6,157 bases of DNA from Candidatus Omnitrophota bacterium (GCA_026387485.1 JAPLLQ010000045.1:2054-8210), one strand, 5' to 3'; shown: positions 1 to 6,157, counted from the first letter of the stretch. The notes: generated by a model from the sequence alone, not told the origin. Numbers and translations are program-made.

Positions 1-75
1 GAGAGGAGGGCAGCGCTGTTTGAATTCTTTAAAAGAATTGGTTTATGTTATTGTAAGCTGGAGTTTTTCGATTAA
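1..75 (+). other. possible 3' end of an upstream gene
   Basis: Frame 1 is open from the window edge to a TAA at 73-75, giving 24 residues that end in KLEFFD. Frame 2 is also open, to a TAG at 80-82, so the choice of frame is uncertain. The product is too short to assign to a family. The cluster is one-directional and densely packed, so the tail of another glycan gene is likely here, but this is inference. The stretch 76-91 before the next gene holds only a weak Shine-Dalgarno-like AGG at 81-83. Confidence 0.2.
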
Positions 76-91
76 CGATTAGGTCGTTTAT

Positions 92-751
92 ATGATTGGT
101 ACAGATAAAAAAATAATTCAAATTTTAAAAAAATATTATGGCGGCCAGTTTTTGGGGTTAGTTTCTAGATTAAGGACTTGGTATAGCAACAGGTTTGTCA
201 TTCCGTCCTATAGCGAGAAACGACAAATTATTCTTGATTACAAGAAAAGGTTTCGTTTAAACACATTTGTTGAAACGGGGACATTTATGGGAGACACAAT
301 CGATCGGATGAAAGACCATTTCGCAAGACTTTACTCCATTGAGCTCTCGACCGAATTGGCCGCAAAAGCAAAGGAGCGATTTTTTAAATCGCCTCACGTC
401 ACTATTTTACAAGGAGATAGCGGCAAATACCTCGCTGGAATTATAAAGAAGTTGAATTTGCCGGTATTGTACTGGCTTGATGGTCATTATTCGGGCGAAT
501 TTTTTGTAGGAGATCAGTATATTAAAACTGCAAAGGCGGAATATGACACACCCATCATGGAAGAACTGAAGGTAATTATGGGAGAGGGTTTAGGGGATAA
601 TGTTATTCTGATAGATGATGCAAGATGTTTTAACGGTACGCATGACTTCCCTACAATTAATGCGCTGAAGAAATTCGTTGGAGGCATTGATTCTAAAGCA
701 AAAGTTGAAATAAGAAGAGATGTTATCCGAATAACGAGGAATATTAAGTGA
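92..751 (+). CDS. TylF/MacO-like class I SAM-dependent methyltransferase
   Basis: This 219-residue protein resembles the class I SAM-dependent methyltransferases common in glycan clusters (TylF/MacO-like group). Motif I is ETGTFMGDT (residues 61-69), a variant of the usual glycine-rich loop. An acidic end of strand 2 follows in SIEL (82-85), then GDSG (108-111). The signature block WLDGHYSGE (128-136), DTPIMEEL (152-159) and ILIDDAR (172-178) carries the acidic and His residues that bind metal in related O-methyltransferases. Residues 1-45 are a basic extension with no signal peptide or clear membrane segment, so a cytoplasmic enzyme is expected. ATG 92 is the first start after the in-frame TAG at 80-82. 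The stop overlaps the GTG start of the fucosyltransferase gene, so the two are probably translationally coupled. O-methylation of a sugar is the likely role; the substrate is unknown. Its middle part looks richer in G+C than the genes downstream. Confidence 0.8.
   Translation: MIGTDKKIIQILKKYYGGQFLGLVSRLRTWYSNRFVIPSYSEKRQIILDYKKRFRLNTFVETGTFMGDTIDRMKDHFARLYSIELSTELAAKAKERFFKSPHVTILQGDSGKYLAGIIKKLNLPVLYWLDGHYSGEFFVGDQYIKTAKAEYDTPIMEELKVIMGEGLGDNVILIDDARCFNGTHDFPTINALKKFVGGIDSKAKVEIRRDVIRITRNIK
736..740 (+). promoter_or_regulatory. ribosome binding site for the GT10 gene
   Basis: GAGGA lies 7 nt before the GTG at 748, inside the end of the methyltransferase gene. It supports GTG 748 as the true start, and that start puts the GT10 N-terminal motif FSDFWPDF close to the beginning of the protein, as in the family. 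Confidence 0.7.
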
Positions 752-1680
752 ATAAGCTAATAAAGATCGGCTTCTCAGATTTTTGGCCGGATTTTAACAA
801 AGAAGATAATCTATTTAGTAATCTTTTGCGCCCATTTTTTGAACTAGAAATTTCTGAAGACCCCGATATTTTATTCTATTCATGCTACGGAACTATGTTT
901 CTGAAGCATAAGTGCCACAGGATTTTCTTCACCGCTGAAAATGTAAGGCCTAACTTTAGGGAATGTGACTTCTCACTAAGTTTTGACTTGAGTGATTACC
1001 ATGGCCATAACTTAAGATTACCGTTATATATCTTTACTTACCTTGAATACTTAAAGCATCCTAAGGATCCGGAGAAGATCCTATCTCAGAAAAAAAAGTT
1101 TTGTAATATGGTGGTAAGTAATCCTAATGTAACTGAACGTAATAGCTTTTTTCTTCTTCTTAATAATTTATTAAGAGTTGATTCTGGGGGGCGGCATTTT
1201 AATAACATTGGTTTCCGGGTTAAGGATAAACTTAGCTTTATGAAAGATTATAAATTTACTATTGCATTTGAGAATTCAAGCTATCCTGGCTATGTAACCG
1301 AGAAAATTATACAGCCTATGTTAGTAGACAGTATTCCTATTTATTGGGGTAATCCAATGATATATCAGGATTTTAATACAAAAAGTTTTATAAATGCAAA
1401 CGAGTTTAATTCTTTAAAAGAGCTTGCAGAGTATGTTGTTGAAGTTGAAAATAATGATACTCTTTACAAGCGCATTCTTTCCGAGCCTTACCTATTGTCA
1501 GAGTCTCCCTTATGCCAAGATTATACTAAATTAAGCATTAGGCTCAAAGAAATTATTGAAGATATTTTACAAAAGCCACCTGTTGCTTTAAATATGTGGA
1601 AAAGAATACTTACGGAATTAGTTGTAATAAAAAAGAAAATTAATTCTAAACTTTTTCGAGTACCTTATCAGTATGCATAG
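748..1680 (+). CDS. GT10 family alpha-1,3-fucosyltransferase-like glycosyltransferase
   Basis: This 310-residue enzyme should transfer L-fucose from GDP-fucose to a glycan acceptor at the cytoplasmic face. All landmarks of bacterial GT10 enzymes (Helicobacter FutA-like) are present in order. They are IGFSDFWPDFNKEDNLF near the N-terminus (7-23), TAENVRPNF with CDFSLSFD (62-80), KFCNMVVSNP (117-126), VDSGGRHFNNIG (144-155), and the donor-binding block that includes YKFTIAFENSSYPGYVTEKI (168-187), IPIYWGNP (196-203) and DFNTKSFINANEF (208-220). The C-terminus ends in a short basic tail (285-304), but no heptad-repeat array like that of some H. pylori enzymes is visible. The start is GTG, set by GAGGA at 736-740, and it overlaps the upstream stop by 4 bp. 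Family assignment is secure; linkage (alpha-1,3 or 1,4) and acceptor are inference. An A8 run at 1090-1097 stays in frame. Confidence 0.93.
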   Translation: MNKLIKIGFSDFWPDFNKEDNLFSNLLRPFFELEISEDPDILFYSCYGTMFLKHKCHRIFFTAENVRPNFRECDFSLSFDLSDYHGHNLRLPLYIFTYLEYLKHPKDPEKILSQKKKFCNMVVSNPNVTERNSFFLLLNNLLRVDSGGRHFNNIGFRVKDKLSFMKDYKFTIAFENSSYPGYVTEKIIQPMLVDSIPIYWGNPMIYQDFNTKSFINANEFNSLKELAEYVVEVENNDTLYKRILSEPYLLSESPLCQDYTKLSIRLKEIIEDILQKPPVALNMWKRILTELVVIKKKINSKLFRVPYQYA

Positions 1681-1694
1681 TTTCTATCTAGGAC

Positions 1695-1699
1695 AGGAG
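1695..1699 (+). promoter_or_regulatory. ribosome binding site for the intact GT2 gene
   Basis: AGGAG sits 6 nt before ATG 1706, in the 25-nt gap after the GT10 stop. It is one of the clearest Shine-Dalgarno sites in the window and fixes the start. Confidence 0.75.
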
Positions 1700-1705
1700 T
1701 TATAA

Positions 1706-2602
1706 ATGGAGAAACCATTAGTTAGTGTTCTAATGACTGCTTATAATCGAGAGAAGTATATTGCAGAAGCTATAGAAAGCGTATTATTTCAGAATTATTC
1801 AAATTTTGAGCTGATTATTGTTGATGATTTTTCGAAAGATAATACTGTTAAAATTGCAAAAAAATATGAAGCTAAAGATCAAAGGATTAAAGTTTATGTA
1901 AATGAGCATAACTTGGGCCAATTTCCTAATCGGGATAAAGTTGCGAGTTATGCAAAAGGAAAATACCTTAAATATCTAGATTCGGATGACATTATGTATC
2001 CGCATTGCCTCGAGGTTATGGTAAGCGCTATGGAAAAATTTCCTCAGGCCGGAGTTGGTTTCGAAGATAGGTTTAATCAAGACGATAAAAGCCCATTCCC
2101 AATTTTAATTCGATCTCAGGAGGCTTATAAAATACATTTTCTAGAAGGAGGTTTGTTTTTTGTTGGTCCTTCAGCGCAGATTATTTTGAAAAAAGTTTTT
2201 GATGAAATTGACGGCTTTGGAAAAAATACCTATTTTAATAGTGATACAGAATTTCTTTTAAGGATAGCTTTAAAATATCCAGTTGTTAAATTTCAGCCTG
2301 CTCTGATTTGGTGGAGAAGACATGAAGGGCAGGAATATAATAAAGATAAACATGAGTATTGGGTAAGCCTGGAAAGGTATCACAATTTTATCATTTCTAC
2401 ATTAAATTCTAGCTCTTGTCTTTTAAACGAAAGTGAAAGATCGTTTGCAATCAGATCACGTAGAAAACTGCAAACAAGGCACTTGATAAAACTTGCTATC
2501 TTTAAGGGCAAGTTTGTTATGGCTTCTAAAATTTTTATTTCTTGCGGTCTGAATGTTTTAGATTTATTTCTTTGTTTAATTCCTGTTAGGCTATTCAGGT
2601 AA
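1706..2602 (+). CDS. GT2 family glycosyltransferase (GT-A fold)
   Basis: This 298-residue enzyme is a family 2 inverting glycosyltransferase, expected to add one sugar from a nucleotide-sugar to a growing glycan in the cytoplasm. PLVSVLMTAYNRE (4-16) is the N-terminal nucleotide-binding strand. It is followed by IESVLFQNYSNFELIIVDDFSKDNT (23-47). The family's usual N-x-G-x-x-x-x-R segment is HNLGQFPNRDK (68-78). The metal-binding DXD motif is YLDSDD (90-95). The second half holds GPSAQIILKKVF (154-165) and the acidic catalytic region NSDTEFLLRI (178-187), then WWRRHEGQ (202-209), a common acceptor-side pattern. A basic stretch (250-268) and a hydrophobic C-terminus (about 274-296) suggest association with the inner membrane. 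Donor and acceptor sugars cannot be read from the sequence. The gene is intact, unlike its GT2 neighbour downstream, with which it shares only general family similarity. Confidence 0.9.
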   Translation: MEKPLVSVLMTAYNREKYIAEAIESVLFQNYSNFELIIVDDFSKDNTVKIAKKYEAKDQRIKVYVNEHNLGQFPNRDKVASYAKGKYLKYLDSDDIMYPHCLEVMVSAMEKFPQAGVGFEDRFNQDDKSPFPILIRSQEAYKIHFLEGGLFFVGPSAQIILKKVFDEIDGFGKNTYFNSDTEFLLRIALKYPVVKFQPALIWWRRHEGQEYNKDKHEYWVSLERYHNFIISTLNSSSCLLNESERSFAIRSRRKLQTRHLIKLAIFKGKFVMASKIFISCGLNVLDLFLCLIPVRLFR

Positions 2603-2826
2603 CGTATTAGCAGTAGTTGTTAAAATATGAGAGAAAAAGAACCCTTAGTATCAATTTTAATACCTGCCTATGATGCTGAGAAATGGATAGCGGAATCTAT
2701 TCAATCAGCTTTAATTCAAACTTGGCCGAATAAAGAAATTATTATAGTTGATGATGGATCAAGGGATCGAACTTTAGAAGTTGCAAAGAAATTTGAATCT
2801 AGTATTGTAAAGATAATTTCTCAAGA

Positions 2827-2836
2827 GAATCGAATC
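2827..2836 (+). repeat. tandem 5-bp duplication (GAATC x2) causing a frameshift
   Basis: GAATC occurs twice in direct succession and is followed by GA, giving an 11-12 base stretch of period 5. A single copy would leave the GT2 frame intact (CAAGAGAATCGAGGCCAG reads Q-E-N-R-G-Q). The second copy adds 5 bases and shifts the frame. The length and position match a slipped-strand duplication. Confidence 0.85.
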
Positions 2837-3650
2837 GAGGCCAGTCTGCGGCCGAAAACAGGGCTTTAAAAGAGGCGCAAGGCGAGTTTATTCAATATCT
2901 TGATGCCGATGATATTTTGGGCCTAAATAAGATTGAAATTCAAATTGCTCGCTTGAAAGAAGCACCTGATTGTATTTCTTCTTGTGAGTGGGCAAGATTT
3001 TACAAGTCTATTAAAGATGCCATATTTATTCCTGAAGTAGTATGGAAGGATATGGCTCCAGTAGATTGGATTGTTGAGTCATTAGAAAATATTCCTATGA
3101 TGGGGGGAGCAATTTGGCTTATTCCAAGGGAAATTTCTAACAGAGCAGGTCAGTGGGATGAACGATTGAACTTGATTAATGATTTTGACTATTTTATTAG
3201 GGTTATATTAGCTAGCAGCGGCATAAAATTTTGCAAAAATGCTGAGCTTTTCTATAGATCTGGAGGTAAAAGTAGGTTAAGTGCTTCGAAATCAAGAAAA
3301 GCTTTAGAGTCTGGTTATCTTTCGTTAGAGTTAGGTATAAATAATGTGTTGGTAAAAGAGAATAGCGTTCGAGTGCGTCACGCTGGCGCAGCAATGTTCC
3401 AGCGTTTTATTTATGGTACTTATCCATTAACTCCTGATTTGCTAAAACGCGCAGAAGTAAAGGTTTTGAGTCTTGGTGGATGCAATATTAAGCCTAGCGG
3501 AGGGCCAGTATTTAATTTTATTTGTCTATTATTTGGTTGGAGAATCGCTAGTTTAATTAGAAGTTTTTTTTATGTTTTTGGATACGAGCAGATTGCGATA
3601 GGCTTTAGAATACAGAGAGTATTACGAAGACTGAAATATAGACGTAAAAT

Positions 3651-3654
3651 AGGA
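3651..3654 (+). promoter_or_regulatory. ribosome binding site for the GT4 gene
   Basis: AGGA lies 5 nt before ATG 3660 and within the last codons of the broken GT2 gene. The two genes are 2 nt apart, an arrangement typical of translational coupling. Because ribosomes starting at 2627 now stop at 2869, coupling from the GT2 gene would be lost and this site would have to recruit ribosomes alone. Confidence 0.55.
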
Positions 3655-3659
3655 TAGTA

Positions 3660-4685
3660 ATGAAAATCTTATTGATTATGGATCCTGATATACCTGTTCC
3701 ACCTGTTCTTTACGGAGGACATGAGCGCTTAGTTTATTTTTTTGCTAAACAGTATTCTGAATTAGGCCACGACGTTACAGTTTTAGCTGGTCCTGGATCA
3801 AAGACCGCTGGAAATACAGTTATTTATGGTAAGAACGAAAACAATAGAACAAAGAGTATATTTACTCGGTTTGGCGAAATATTTTTTGTATGGTCTTATT
3901 TATTAAAAAATAGCTGTCATTTTGATCTTATCCATAACTTTGGCAGATTAGCTTATTTTTTGTCTGTGCTTAATAAGCCCGTTAATAAGATAATGACTTA
4001 TGGAAGGCATATTCATGCTGCAAATATTAAGAAAGTTTGCTCTTTAGCATCTAAGAATATTGTTTTTACTGGGTGTAGTAATAGCCTTATTTCTCAGGTT
4101 AAGGATATTGGAGACTGGCACTGTGTTTACAATGCAATTGATTTTAGTCAATACGAATTGAAGAAGAAAGTTGCAGATGATGCGCCTTTGATTTTTCTGG
4201 GAAGAGTTGAGAAGATTAAGGGCGTGCACACTGCAATTAAAGTTGCCCTTGCAACAGGCAATAAGTTAGTTATTGCTGGAAATAAAGCAGCGTTACCGCA
4301 TGATGAGGTTTATTTTAAAGAACAAATTGAGCCATATATCGATCAAAAACAGATAATTTATGTTGGTTCTGTTGATGATATCAAAAAAAATCATTATCTG
4401 GGCCAAGCAAAAGCTCTACTTTTTCCTATAGAAATTGAAGAACCATTTGGTATTGTTATGATTGAAGCTATGGCATGCGGTACTCCGGTTATTGGTTTTA
4501 ATCGAGGTTCTATACCGGAAGTAATTGATGATGGCGTAACAGGTTTTGTTGTTAGGGACTTAGATGAGATGGTCGATAAGATACGACGGATTAATCAAAT
4601 AGATAGAAATCGTTGCAGGTTGACTGCCGAGAGAAGATTTGATGTTAGTGTGGTGGCCGAGCAGTATTTACGTTTATTTAATTGA
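3660..4685 (+). CDS. GT4 family glycosyltransferase (GT-B fold)
   Basis: This 341-residue protein is a retaining, GT-B fold glycosyltransferase of family 4. The N-terminal acceptor domain starts MKILLIMDPD and carries the glycine-rich VLYGGHERLVYFFA (16-29), followed by LGHDVTVLAGPGS (35-47). The linker region has FTGCSNSL (136-143) and VYNAIDFSQY (156-165), a typical entry to the donor domain. The C-terminal nucleotide-sugar domain has FLGRVEKIKGVHTAI (179-193), IIYVGSVDD (232-240), and the E-x7-E motif in EPFGIVMIEAMACGTPVI (261-278; E261 and E269). RGSIPEVIDDGVTGFVV (282-298) completes it. Length is normal to slightly short for the family, and no signal peptide or membrane helix is seen. 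It should add one sugar to the lipid-linked glycan; donor and acceptor are unknown. The start ATG sits 2 nt after the previous gene's stop. An A8 run at 4383-4390 is in frame and does no harm. Confidence 0.92.
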   Translation: MKILLIMDPDIPVPPVLYGGHERLVYFFAKQYSELGHDVTVLAGPGSKTAGNTVIYGKNENNRTKSIFTRFGEIFFVWSYLLKNSCHFDLIHNFGRLAYFLSVLNKPVNKIMTYGRHIHAANIKKVCSLASKNIVFTGCSNSLISQVKDIGDWHCVYNAIDFSQYELKKKVADDAPLIFLGRVEKIKGVHTAIKVALATGNKLVIAGNKAALPHDEVYFKEQIEPYIDQKQIIYVGSVDDIKKNHYLGQAKALLFPIEIEEPFGIVMIEAMACGTPVIGFNRGSIPEVIDDGVTGFVVRDLDEMVDKIRRINQIDRNRCRLTAERRFDVSVVAEQYLRLFN

Positions 4686-4943
4686 CACATATTAAGTTCC
4701 TAGCCAAATATGAATAGTTTAACCGAACATGATAATAAGATATATCCATTATTTGGATTAACTATCTTAAGAAGGGTAAAACAGCGTCTCGGTCAAATAA
4801 TAATCCCACTACTTCCTATATCGCGCCATCTTTTCGATCATTTTCGTTGTGAAACTAATGCAATATGGGTTAGGATAAATAATAAAATAAATCCTTTTTA
4901 CATTGTTCGACGGGAAAAATATGTCGGAGGAGACGATCTTTTG

Positions 4944-4952
4944 ATATTGGGT
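4944..4952 (+). other. probable deletion scar at methyltransferase motif I
   Basis: ATATTGGGT is read as I-L-G in the upstream frame and overlaps TGG (W) of the downstream frame at 4948. The two conserved strands therefore share bases, where about 8-9 residues (the G-x-G loop) should separate them. A deletion of 3n+2 bases, roughly 25-35 nt, explains both the missing motif and the frame change. The exact size is inferred from the family, not seen. Confidence 0.65.
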
Positions 4953-5121
4953 AAATCTTGATTTGATGAATTTAAGAAATATAAGTTTTAGATGGGATTG
5001 CCGAAAAGGAATTCCGTTAAGGCAAGGCTCTGTTAAATGCATCAGATGCGAGCATTTCCTTGAGCATCTTGATTTTTATAATGAGGCACCATTATTTCTG
5101 AAAAGCTGTTTACGGTGTTTG

Positions 5122-5129
5122 AAAAAAAA
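5122..5129 (+). repeat. A8 homopolymer with a +1 frameshift
   Basis: Eight A residues follow TTG. Read with seven, the sequence gives L-K-K-T-G-V-L-R-I-V-V-P-D, which has the length and pattern of the family's LKPGGxLRIVVPD. Read with eight, it gives L-K-K-N-R-G-I-E and leaves the family. The run is therefore one base too long (or two too short). Confidence 0.75.
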
Positions 5130-5554
5130 CAGGGGTATTGAGAATAGTTGTGCCAGATGCAGGTCGTTATTTATTGGCATATCAATCCGGAAGAAAGGAT
5201 GATTGGTTAGCTTTGGGTTGCGATTTGACAAAGCTACCAAAAGATCTCACTCAGATGGAAATAATTAATTTTATTTTTAGGCAAAAAAGTGAACACTTGT
5301 ATGCTTACGATTTCGAAATATTATCGAATATGTTAAAAAATGTAGGATTTAGTAAGATTATTCGCTATGATTTTGGGGTTTCTTCTGTTTCGGAACTTTG
5401 TAATGATTTGCCTAATCACAAGTCAAATTCATTATATGTCGAAGCCTTAAAATGAATCAGCATTGGTTTCGGAATGATCATAAAAACTAAAAATTTGTAA
5501 TATAAGTTCAGGTTAACAGATTACCAATATTTGAATTAAGATATTTTGTTGTAT

Positions 5555-5558
5555 GGAG
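5555..5558 (+). promoter_or_regulatory. ribosome binding site for the FkbM-type gene
   Basis: GGAG lies 7 nt before ATG 5566 and supports that start over the later in-frame ATG at 5590. The preceding gap (5456-5554) is AT-rich and shows no convincing terminator or promoter. Confidence 0.65.
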
Positions 5559-5565
5559 TTAGAAA

Positions 5566-6157
5566 ATGCTATTAGAGAAATTCTACTACATGCTTAAATT
5601 TTCTCCTTTTTTACAGAATCTTGCAAAAAGAGCCTTGTTTAAACTTCCTCATCGTGAAATTATTGTTTGTCATTATGGACAGAAGCTTAAAGTTGATTTA
5701 TCAGAGCTAAGTGGATTTTATCTATATTTTGAAAAAGAATACGATGATTATATTTTTGATTTTTTAAATAAAAGAATATCTAAATATGAGAGAGTAATAG
5801 ATGTTGGAGCAAATATTGGGATTTATTCAATTTATTTTGGAGCGAGAGCAAAGCGGGTTGATTCTTTTGAGCCTGTCCCTGAGATTGCAAATAAACTCGT
5901 ATACAATATTAATTTAAATGAGTTAAAAAACGTTATTGTGCATAAAGCTTGTGTTGGAGAAAAAAGTGGCAAAGTTAGCTTCATCTTGCCTTCCAAGGCA
6001 AACCAGGGGATAGGCAGAATTAGTTTTGAAGATGGGGATATTATTGAGTTACCTTGTATTAGTTTGGATGATTTCTTAGGGGGGGTATTAGATGAGCCTA
6101 CTTTAATTAAGATTGATATAGAAGGAGCTGAATTATTAGCTTTGACTGGGGCAAAAA
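5566..6157 (+). CDS. FkbM family methyltransferase, 3' end outside the window
   Basis: The open frame from ATG 5566 runs to the window edge, giving 197 residues without a stop. It matches the FkbM family, which O-methylates sugars or related hydroxyls using SAM. Motif I is VIDVGANIGIYS (77-88), the SAM-ribose acidic strand is SFEPVPE (100-106), and the Asn-rich NINLNEL (114-120) is typical. SLDDF (166-170) and IKIDIEGAE (181-189) are the family's C-terminal signatures. About 30-60 residues are probably missing at the end. Residues 1-75 form a basic and hydrophobic N-terminal extension without a clear signal peptide. The start is set by GGAG at 5555-5558. A 110-bp gap separates it from the broken methyltransferase, the largest gap in the window. 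A G7 run at 6079-6085 is in frame (L-G-G-V). Substrate is unknown; a sugar of the cluster's glycan is the likely target. Confidence 0.92.
   Translation, partial: MLLEKFYYMLKFSPFLQNLAKRALFKLPHREIIVCHYGQKLKVDLSELSGFYLYFEKEYDDYIFDFLNKRISKYERVIDVGANIGIYSIYFGARAKRVDSFEPVPEIANKLVYNINLNELKNVIVHKACVGEKSGKVSFILPSKANQGIGRISFEDGDIIELPCISLDDFLGGVLDEPTLIKIDIEGAELLALTGAK

Larger units (their letters stand above)
2627..3657 (+). pseudogene. GT2 family glycosyltransferase, frameshifted by a 5-bp duplication
   Basis: The gene is read in two frames. The first, 2627-2869, gives a GT2 N-terminus (PLVSILIPAYDAEKWIAESI, IIIVDDGSRDRT, ISQENR) and then 11 unrelated residues before TAA at 2867. The second frame is joined from 2839 and continues GQSAAENRALKEAQGEF, QYLDADD (DXD motif) and on to TAG at 3655. 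Removing one copy of the tandem GAATC at 2827-2836 joins them exactly into a 341-residue protein with the canonical N-R-G-Q-S-A-A-x-N-R-A-L segment. In it the DXD motif falls at about residues 91-94 and the acidic NDFDYFIR at about 183-190. As read, the product stops after 80 residues, before the DXD motif, so it should be inactive. Apart from this lesion the frame is clean, so the break is recent, reversible, or an assembly error. A TTG at 2917 could start the second half, but that product would lack the whole nucleotide-binding region. No good Shine-Dalgarno site precedes ATG 2627. Confidence 0.88.
4710..5455 (+). pseudogene. COG4627-type SAM-dependent methyltransferase, broken by two frameshifts
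   Basis: Three frames must be joined to read this gene. Frame A (4710-4952) gives a basic N-terminus with RINNKINPFYIVRREKY, then DDLLILG, the first strand of the Rossmann fold. Frame B (from 4948) continues WVNLDL, RWDCRKGIPL, CEHFLEH and APLFLKSCLRCLKK. Frame C (from 5129) gives TGVLRIVVPDAGRYLLAY, then FIFRQKSEHLYAYDFEIL, and ends SLYVEALK before TGA at 5453. This order matches the small methyltransferases of polysaccharide clusters (COG4627-like: GWxNxDL, xEHxLEH, LRIVVPD, H-x-Y-x-Y-D/F). The glycine-rich SAM loop expected between LLILG and WVNLDL is missing, and an extra A in the run at 5122-5129 shifts the frame again. Restored, the protein would be near 257 residues. Even if the second shift were bypassed, the enzyme would lack motif I, so it is very likely dead. 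No good Shine-Dalgarno site precedes ATG 4710. Confidence 0.85.

Noticed and set aside
3212..3394. minus-strand open frame of 60 codons
   Set aside because: It lies opposite the second half of the GT2 gene, whose plus-strand frame has clear family motifs; its product has no recognisable motif and no ribosome binding site was apparent.
2917..3657. independent TTG-started 246-residue gene
   Set aside because: The homologous frame continues upstream to at least 2839 with typical GT2 residues including the DXD motif, so this is the second half of a broken gene, not a gene of its own.
4044..4229. minus-strand open frame of 61 codons
   Set aside because: It is fully inside the well-supported GT4 gene on the other strand and looks like a chance open frame.
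4809..5042. minus-strand open frame of 77 codons
   Set aside because: The opposite strand reads as conserved methyltransferase segments across this region; the minus frame has no family features.
4963..5202. independent small gene starting at TTG 4963
   Set aside because: Upstream codons W-V-N-L-D and the interior match the middle of the methyltransferase; its last 20 or so residues are out-of-frame reading after the A8 run.
5456..5565. promoter or terminator in the 110-bp gap
   Set aside because: TATAAG at 5501-5506 resembles a -10 box but has no matching -35 at the right distance. The only inverted repeat near 5527-5543 is a 5-bp A/T stem without a U-tract, which is expected by chance in AT-rich DNA.
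6079..6085. G7 run as a phase-variation tract
   Set aside because: It is in frame within the FkbM-type gene and seven is short for a G-tract contingency locus; there is no sign of disruption.
1..6157. CRISPR array, insertion sequence, tRNA or other non-coding RNA
   Set aside because: No regularly spaced repeats, transposase motifs, terminal inverted repeats or tRNA-like folds were seen; the dense coding leaves no gap over 110 bases.

Overview
This window is a stretch of a surface-glycan (O-antigen, capsule or exopolysaccharide) gene cluster from an AT-rich bacterium. Every supported gene is on the + strand, tightly packed and apparently co-transcribed. The organism cannot be named from the sequence. 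The Shine-Dalgarno sites, a GTG start with a 4-bp stop/start overlap, and the family mix (GT10 fucosyltransferase, GT2, GT4, TylF-like, COG4627-type and FkbM-type methyltransferases) fit a Gram-negative, possibly uncultivated, lineage. That assignment is inference.

Layout: 1-75 may be the tail of an upstream gene. 92-751 encodes a TylF/MacO-like SAM-dependent methyltransferase-fold protein. 748-1680, overlapping it by 4 bp, encodes a GT10 alpha-1,3-fucosyltransferase-like enzyme with very well kept motifs. 1706-2602 encodes an intact GT2 family glycosyltransferase. 2627-3657 is a second GT2 gene split by a 5-bp tandem duplication (GAATC twice). 3660-4685 encodes an intact GT4 glycosyltransferase. 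4710-5455 is a broken SAM methyltransferase with two independent lesions: a deletion that removes the glycine-rich SAM-binding motif, and an apparent extra A in an A8 run. 5566-6157 is the 5' part of an FkbM-family methyltransferase that runs off the window.

How the genes would work together: the glycosyltransferases would add sugars, including fucose from GDP-fucose, one by one to a lipid-linked or surface glycan, and the methyltransferases would O-methylate sugars or act on sugar-linked groups. The exact glycan, acceptors and linkages cannot be read from the sequence. No polymerase, flippase, transporter, sugar-nucleotide synthesis gene, RNA gene, CRISPR array, insertion sequence or clear terminator is visible here.

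The most notable observation is not a new system but gene decay (or on/off switching) in the cluster. Two of the seven substantial genes are broken by short, readable lesions, and in each the reading frame can be reconstructed almost to the base.
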